64,000 nt of DNA, taken from positions 62,001 to 126,000 of the forward strand of contig CBDANW010000002.1 in NCBI GenBank assembly GCA_965197825.1, read 5' to 3'. Origin of the DNA: CBDANW01 sp965197825. GTDB lineage: Bacteria > Acidobacteriota > Vicinamibacteria > Marinacidobacterales > DATDRI01. The notes under the pieces were generated by a model that saw only the letters and a program-made list of their open reading frames with translations, searched no databases and was not told the origin of the DNA. A program made the position numbers and the translations under genes. Shown here piece by piece: positions 63,936 through 64,000 of the stretch; position 1 is the first letter of the stretch, and the number at the start of each line of letters is the position of its first letter.

Positions 63936-64000
63936 ATGATCACGTCGTTGCTTGCAATCAAGATCGTTGCCGCCGTGGTGATCCTTGTCGTGGGCGTCGT
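63936..64000 (+). CDS. Start of a membrane protein, cut by the window edge
   Basis: MITSLLAIKIVAAVVILVVG then V..., a hydrophobic N-terminal segment. It resembles the first helix of ZIP-type metal transporters, but 21 residues are too few to assign it. Confidence 0.4.
   Translation, partial: MITSLLAIKIVAAVVILVVGV

Overview
The window is about 64 kb of moderately high-GC DNA from a Gram-negative bacterium. The evidence is a TonB-dependent outer-membrane receptor, a Spy/CpxP-like periplasmic protein next to a two-component system, DoxX and an aquaporin. The receptor's N-terminal carboxypeptidase-regulatory-like domain and the sensor kinase's N-terminus resemble Acidobacteriota proteins from memory; this placement is tentative. 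No rRNA, tRNA or CRISPR array was found.

Most of the window is a layered mosaic of mobile elements. I count eight near-identical IS256-family copies (about 1.40 kb each, nearly all with 8-9 bp target duplications), plus one end fragment. There are two full IS5/IS903-type copies and one internally deleted derivative, one complete IS3 element and several IS3 remnants, and an IS1595-type element carrying four passenger genes. A family of elements ends in CGTCCTGTGCCAAAACTCGG; at least 26 such ends are present, most on short MITE-like units or truncated copies. A second family ends in CGTCGTGTCCAAAAA. A third, non-autonomous family (A, B, C) begins GGGACTTATA and sits three times at the same TTTGAAAT site inside the ends of the first family.

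Layout. 0.1-5.3 kb: nested transposon stack. 5.4-6.0 kb: NYN-domain gene with a terminator-like leader. 6.3-7.9 kb: element C, a TTCCCTGTT iteron block and repeats. 8-10.7 kb: a ribbon-helix-helix regulator plus a single-chain methyltransferase/BsuBI-PstI-like endonuclease. 11-17.3 kb: IS256 copies and the IS1595 passenger transposon. 17.3-24 kb: SRAP and serine-recombinase fragments, IS5, a beheaded type III restriction subunit and a second NYN gene. 24-26.3 kb: element B. 26.7-31.4 kb: a two-gene operon (unknown protein plus SNF2-like helicase) cut by a MITE. 31.4-34.5 kb: gene fragments (fxsA, ferredoxin, recombinase) between element ends. 35.6-42.5 kb: a restriction endonuclease and an SNF2 helicase each split by IS256, then IS5 and a HEPN fragment. 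43-46 kb: TonB receptor. 46.4-48 kb: PRTase/DprA pair resembling ShosTA. 48.4-52 kb: iterons, IS3, IS256. 52-56.2 kb: response regulator, histidine kinase, Spy-like protein, DoxX. 56.4-60.5 kb: remnants around an intact nucleotidyltransferase/TIM-barrel operon. 60.5-64 kb: phage-type HTH protein, aquaporin, inverted repeats and the start of a membrane protein.

Functionally this looks like a defence island that has been heavily invaded and partly inactivated. The apparently intact defence candidates are the fused restriction-modification gene, the ShosTA-like pair, the two NYN genes and the nucleotidyltransferase/TIM-barrel pair. Broken ones are the type III R subunit, two SNF2-like helicases, an Mrr-like endonuclease and a HEPN protein.
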